Positions 28,188 through 32,062 of a DNA stretch of 32,062 bases are shown piece after piece. Both the position numbers and the translations under genes were made by a program. How positions within the stretch are numbered: position 1 is the stretch's first letter; every line of letters starts with the position of its first letter. Where the stretch lies: assembly GCA_022768005.1 (NCBI GenBank), contig JALEMF010000012.1:1-32062 (forward strand), given 5' to 3'. The stretch is from Bacteroidales bacterium. Its GTDB lineage: Bacteria; Bacteroidota; Bacteroidia; Bacteroidales; Muribaculaceae. The notes beneath the pieces are model-generated. The model worked only from the letters and a program-made list of their open reading frames with translations. It did no database searches and was not told the origin of the DNA.

Positions 28188-29585
28188 ATGATTTTAACTA
28201 TTGTAGTCCTTTTCTTTATAGGATATTTGGCTATAGCGCTTGAACATCCGCTACGTGTGGATAAATCCGCTATCGCACTGCTTTTAGGTATGCTTTTATG
28301 GGTTGTTTACACCCTTGGAGCTGAGTATATAGTACCTCTAATTAATCTTGACGGTCTTCAGGCATACGTTGATGCCAGTCCGCATTTACATGAAAAGTCA
28401 CTTGCCACTCAGTGCCTTGAATATGTATTGAATGTGCAGCTTGTTGAGTCTTTAGGAGAAATTACTCAGACACTTTTGTTTCTGATTGGAGCAATGACTA
28501 TTGTGGAACTTATTGACGTACATGGTGGTTTCTCCGTGGTTACGGATAAAATTACTACAAGGAATAAGCGTAAACTGTTGTGGGTCATAAGTTTGACCAC
28601 ATTCATTTTCTCCGCTATACTTGACAATATGACTACGAGTATTGTGATGATTATGCTCCTTCGCAAACTTGTGGTAAACAAAAAAGAACGCTGGATATAT
28701 GCTGCAATGATTGTTTTGGCTGCAAACACAGGAGGCGCTTGGTCACCGATAGGTGATGTCACTACGATTATGCTTTGGGTTAAAGGTAATGTTACAGCAT
28801 CTGCCCTTATCAGTTATGTGTTGGTGCCGAGTATTGTTGCTTTGCTTGTACCCCTCATCGTAGTGTCAAGAAAAATTAAAGGTAAATTGCCGAACATTGT
28901 GGAACATCATGTTACCAACGACCCGATAACTACCCGCGAAAAGAAGACAATATTAATCCTTGGAGTTGCCGGTCTGCTCTTCGTGCCAATATTTAAGTCA
29001 ATTACTCACATGCCTCCGTTTATAGGCATACTTTTTGTCCTTGGTGTACTTTGGACATTTACTGAGTGTTTTTATAATGGAAAACGTCTTGATGTGTCGC
29101 GTGAACAACGTCTGCCTAAAGTCATTTCCCGAATCGATATGCCATCTATCTTGTTCTTTCTGGGAATCTTGATGGCGGTATCTGTTCTTCAAGTTAGCGG
29201 TGTATTATCTGCCACTGCTCAATATTTAGATGAAAATATCCATAATGTTTATGCAATAGATTTACTACTTGGTACGTTATCATCTGTAGTGGACAATGTT
29301 CCGCTCGTTGCAGGTGTTATGGGTATGTATCCCGTTGAATTGATTGCCGACCCGTTAAGTTATGAAGCAAACTTTATGGTTGACGGCGCATTTTGGGAAT
29401 TCTTAAGTTATTGTGCCGGTGTCGGTGGTAACTTACTCATTATCGGTTCTGCTGCAGGTGTTATAGCCATGGGACTTGAAAAAATCTCATTCGGTTGGTT
29501 CTTGAAAAAATTCTCCGGATTGGCTCTCTTGGGATATTTATCAGGCGCATTGGTTTACATCGTAGAAATTATGTTGTTTAAGTAG
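28188..29585 (+). CDS. nhaD: Na+/H+ antiporter, NhaD type
   Basis: 465-aa multi-TM protein; NMTTSIVMIMLLRKLV, AANTGGAWSPIGDVTTIMLWVKG, SSVVDNVPLVAGVMGMY, GVGGNLLIIGSAAGVIAMG. Confidence 0.93.
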   Translation: MILTIVVLFFIGYLAIALEHPLRVDKSAIALLLGMLLWVVYTLGAEYIVPLINLDGLQAYVDASPHLHEKSLATQCLEYVLNVQLVESLGEITQTLLFLIGAMTIVELIDVHGGFSVVTDKITTRNKRKLLWVISLTTFIFSAILDNMTTSIVMIMLLRKLVVNKKERWIYAAMIVLAANTGGAWSPIGDVTTIMLWVKGNVTASALISYVLVPSIVALLVPLIVVSRKIKGKLPNIVEHHVTNDPITTREKKTILILGVAGLLFVPIFKSITHMPPFIGILFVLGVLWTFTECFYNGKRLDVSREQRLPKVISRIDMPSILFFLGILMAVSVLQVSGVLSATAQYLDENIHNVYAIDLLLGTLSSVVDNVPLVAGVMGMYPVELIADPLSYEANFMVDGAFWEFLSYCAGVGGNLLIIGSAAGVIAMGLEKISFGWFLKKFSGLALLGYLSGALVYIVEIMLFK

Positions 29586-29598
29586 TCAGTAAGAATTA

Positions 29599-30285
29599 AT
29601 GCAAGTAATTTACGAAGATAATCATATTATTATTGTCAATAAAGCTCCCGGAGAAATTGTTCAAGGGGATAAAACAGGTGACAAACCGCTATGTGAAATT
29701 GTTAAAGAGTGGATTAAGGAAAAATATAACAAACCGGGTAACGTCTTCCTCGGCGTTGCACACCGTCTTGACCGTCCCGTTGCAGGACTTGTAGTCTTTG
29801 CCAAAACTTCAAAGGCGTTGACGAGGCTTAATGAAATGTTCCGAAACGGTGATGTACATAAGACGTATTGGGCAATCACTGCTAATGCTCCTGCTGAATG
29901 TGAAGCCACTTTGACTCACTATATTTCCACTGTTGAAAAAAATAATAAGTCGTACGCTTCCTTAGTACCTAAAAAAGATACTAAGGAGGCTCGCTTGCAT
30001 TATAAACTTATTGCATCTTCCGATAGATATCATCTCCTTGAAGTAAATCTGCTGACAGGAAGAAAACACCAAATCCGCGTGCAACTCTCCGCAATAGGCT
30101 GTCCTATAAAGGGTGACTTGAAATATGGCGCTAAGAGAAGTAATCCGGACGGATCTATTTCGCTATTGTCGAGAAGAGTGCAATTCATTCACCCGGTCTC
30201 TAAAATTCCTGTTGATGTCACAGCTCCTGTCCCTGATGATAACCTTTGGAAGGTACTTGAAAAGAATGTTGATACTAATAAATAG
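29599..30285 (+). CDS. RluA family pseudouridine synthase
   Basis: 228 aa; AHRLDRPVAGLVVFAKTSKAL, TGRKHQIRVQLSAIGCPIKGDLKYGA. Confidence 0.95.
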   Translation: MQVIYEDNHIIIVNKAPGEIVQGDKTGDKPLCEIVKEWIKEKYNKPGNVFLGVAHRLDRPVAGLVVFAKTSKALTRLNEMFRNGDVHKTYWAITANAPAECEATLTHYISTVEKNNKSYASLVPKKDTKEARLHYKLIASSDRYHLLEVNLLTGRKHQIRVQLSAIGCPIKGDLKYGAKRSNPDGSISLLSRRVQFIHPVSKIPVDVTAPVPDDNLWKVLEKNVDTNK

Positions 30286-30302
30286 TACATATATCATATA
30301 TA

Positions 30303-31271
30303 ATGAATAAATCAGATTTAAAAATAATATTTTTAGGCACACCTGAATTTGCCGTGTGCAGTCTTGATAAAATTTGCAGTTCCGGATTTAATGTTGTAGC
30401 TGTTGTGACTATGCCGGATAAACCTGCCGGTAGAGGACACCATTTGTATCAATCTCCCGTGAAGGAATATGCTTTGGCACATAATCTCCCTGTCTTGCAA
30501 CCGGTAAGTCTTAAAGACGAAGCATTCGTAGAACAACTTCGTAGTTATGGCGCAGACCTTTTCGTAGTCATTGCTTTCCGAATGTTGCCGAAAGTGGTCT
30601 GGGAAATGCCTCGACTCGGCACGTTTAATCTTCACGCCTCACTCCTTCCGGACTACCGCGGAGCTGCTCCGATAAACTGGGCTGTCATAAACGGAGAAAA
30701 GAAAACCGGTGTTACCACTTTTTTCTTAAAGCATGAAATTGATACCGGTGACATTATCTCTCAGCAGGCTATAGATATCAAAGACGATGAAAATGTAGGC
30801 TCTGTCCATGACAGATTGATGGAGTTAGGCGCAAAGCTTACTATTGATACGCTTGACCAAATCATTTCCGGAACACTTGTCACTACTCCGCAGTCAAATC
30901 TGATTAAAGAAGGGGTGGAACCTAAATCTGCTCCAAAAATATTCAAGGAAACGTGTAAAATTGACTTTAACAAACCTGTTAAGGACGTTTATAACCTTAT
31001 CCGCGGCTTGTCGCCTTACCCGACTGCTTATATAGATATATGTGACGATACAAATTCATCACCTCGCCAAATGAAAATTTTTGAATCAAAAATTATTCAA
31101 GATGGTGATAAACTTATCCCGGGTAGTATTGAAATATGTGGAGATAAAATGTATATAGGAGCAACTGATGGCAAAATTATGCTCCTTGAAATTCAAATGC
31201 AAGGAAAAAAACGTATGTCTATCGCAGATTTTTTACGCGGAGCAAAGTTGATTAATCCCACACTTGCATAG
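30303..31271 (+). CDS. fmt: Methionyl-tRNA formyltransferase
   Basis: 322 aa; IIFLGTPEFAVCSLDKI, NLHASLLPDYRGAAPINWAVINGEKKTGVTTF, IDTGDIISQ. Confidence 0.97.
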   Translation: MNKSDLKIIFLGTPEFAVCSLDKICSSGFNVVAVVTMPDKPAGRGHHLYQSPVKEYALAHNLPVLQPVSLKDEAFVEQLRSYGADLFVVIAFRMLPKVVWEMPRLGTFNLHASLLPDYRGAAPINWAVINGEKKTGVTTFFLKHEIDTGDIISQQAIDIKDDENVGSVHDRLMELGAKLTIDTLDQIISGTLVTTPQSNLIKEGVEPKSAPKIFKETCKIDFNKPVKDVYNLIRGLSPYPTAYIDICDDTNSSPRQMKIFESKIIQDGDKLIPGSIEICGDKMYIGATDGKIMLLEIQMQGKKRMSIADFLRGAKLINPTLA

Positions 31272-31299
31272 TTTTTTATAGAAAAATTCTCAATTTGAT

Positions 31300-31342
31300 A
31301 AGGGTTTACTTGTCGCCTTGACGAGTAAACCTTTTGTTTTTT
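31300..31342 (+). terminator. Rho-independent terminator after fmt
   Basis: aagggtttact-tgtcgccttgacg-agtaaaccttttgtttttt: long stem plus T tract. Confidence 0.88.
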
Positions 31343-31546
31343 GAATTAAAATGTTACATTATTACAAACTGTAACAGGTAAAACAGAGGAAAAAACGCAG
31401 GAAATTTCAATAGAAATGATAGAAAACAGAAAACTCTGTCATAAAAATATGTTTTACAACATAAAATAAATCATAGTGCAAATAATTGATACATAGGAGA
31501 ATGGTAAAAAACGTCAAAAAATAGTGAAAAAATAATTGCAAAAATA

Positions 31547-31578
31547 TTTGGTAGGAAAGAACAAAAGGCGTAACTTTG
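31547..31578 (+). promoter_or_regulatory. rRNA operon promoter P1
   Basis: TTTG (31547-31550), 20-bp spacer, TAACTTTG (31571-31578). Confidence 0.85.
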
Positions 31579-31652
31579 CACTCGCTTTTGAGCAGCGGCG
31601 CAAGGGCATCGGCAAAATGCTGATAAAAAGTTTCAAAAAAACTTCTGAAAAT

Positions 31653-31683
31653 TTTGTCAGTTCAAAAATTAGTCGTAACTTTG
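31653..31683 (+). promoter_or_regulatory. rRNA operon promoter P2
   Basis: TTTG (31653-31656), 19-bp spacer, TAACTTTG (31676-31683). Confidence 0.85.
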
Positions 31684-31938
31684 CATCGCTTTTCGCTCCA
31701 AGACGGAGCGGTTAAAAAGCCGAGAGAACATTGAAAGAATTACAATAGACGAAGTAGTACAAGAGAACGTGAAGACAAAGACGCAAGTCTGAGTCTGAAA
31801 AGATTTCTCTGTCAATTCAACAGCGTTTTAAACAATAAAGTCTGCTGAGTCAATCAAAACTTCAGGAGTTTTGTTTTGGTACAACAAAAAAAAGTTGTCG
31901 TAAATTTTCAAAAGAGAAAATAAAAAGACAAGATAACA

Positions 31939-32062
31939 ACAAAGAAGAGTTTGATCCTGGCTCAGGATGAACGCTAGCGACAGGCTTAACACATGCAAGT
32001 CGAGGGGCAGCGATAGTTGTAGCAATACAATTAGTCGGCGACCGGCGCACGGGTGAGTAACA
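31939..32062 (+). rRNA. rrs: 16S ribosomal RNA, 5' portion (truncated by window end)
   Basis: agagtttgatcctggctcaggatgaacgctagcgacaggcttaacacatgcaagtcgaggggcagc...cggcgcacgggtgagtaaca. Confidence 0.97.

Noticed and set aside
1-32062. All-plus-strand gene orientation as an unusual feature
   Set aside because: Long co-directional runs leading into an rrn operon are expected from replication-transcription co-orientation.

Overview
This is a + strand coding window from a Bacteroidota genome, probably Bacteroidales. Support for that assignment: the 5' end of the 16S gene, a SprA-type type IX secretion translocon, RprX/RprY-like regulators, and TTTG-(19-21)-TAnnTTTG promoters. I call about 25 CDSs, all on the + strand. 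In order they are: the tail of an HTH protein, a DUF6371-like zinc-finger/TOPRIM-like protein, a DUF1599-like protein, a DoxX/MauE-like protein, ruvA, a 2457-aa sprA, a small membrane protein, rprX-rprY, efp, two AT-rich hypotheticals, an acetyl-CoA hydrolase/transferase family protein, a secreted protein, an acidic protein coupled to an OmpA-like protein, proS, GT2-umuD-umuC, a lipoprotein plus DUF5723-like pair, nhaD, an RluA-family synthase and fmt. Tandem rRNA promoters and the first ~124 nt of a 16S gene end the window. Most of the window is ordinary core genome. The least explained part is at the left end (1-1710). There a DUF6371-like gene is flanked on both sides by repeats of a GACA-containing ~8-9-mer (TGGGACAR and variants), in direct and inverted orientation. 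Downstream of it lies a ~440-bp non-coding block with stacked tandem repeats, a ~42-bp dispersed direct repeat and three consecutive hairpins. This could be the edge of a mobile element or a structured-RNA/iteron locus. No function can be assigned from sequence alone.
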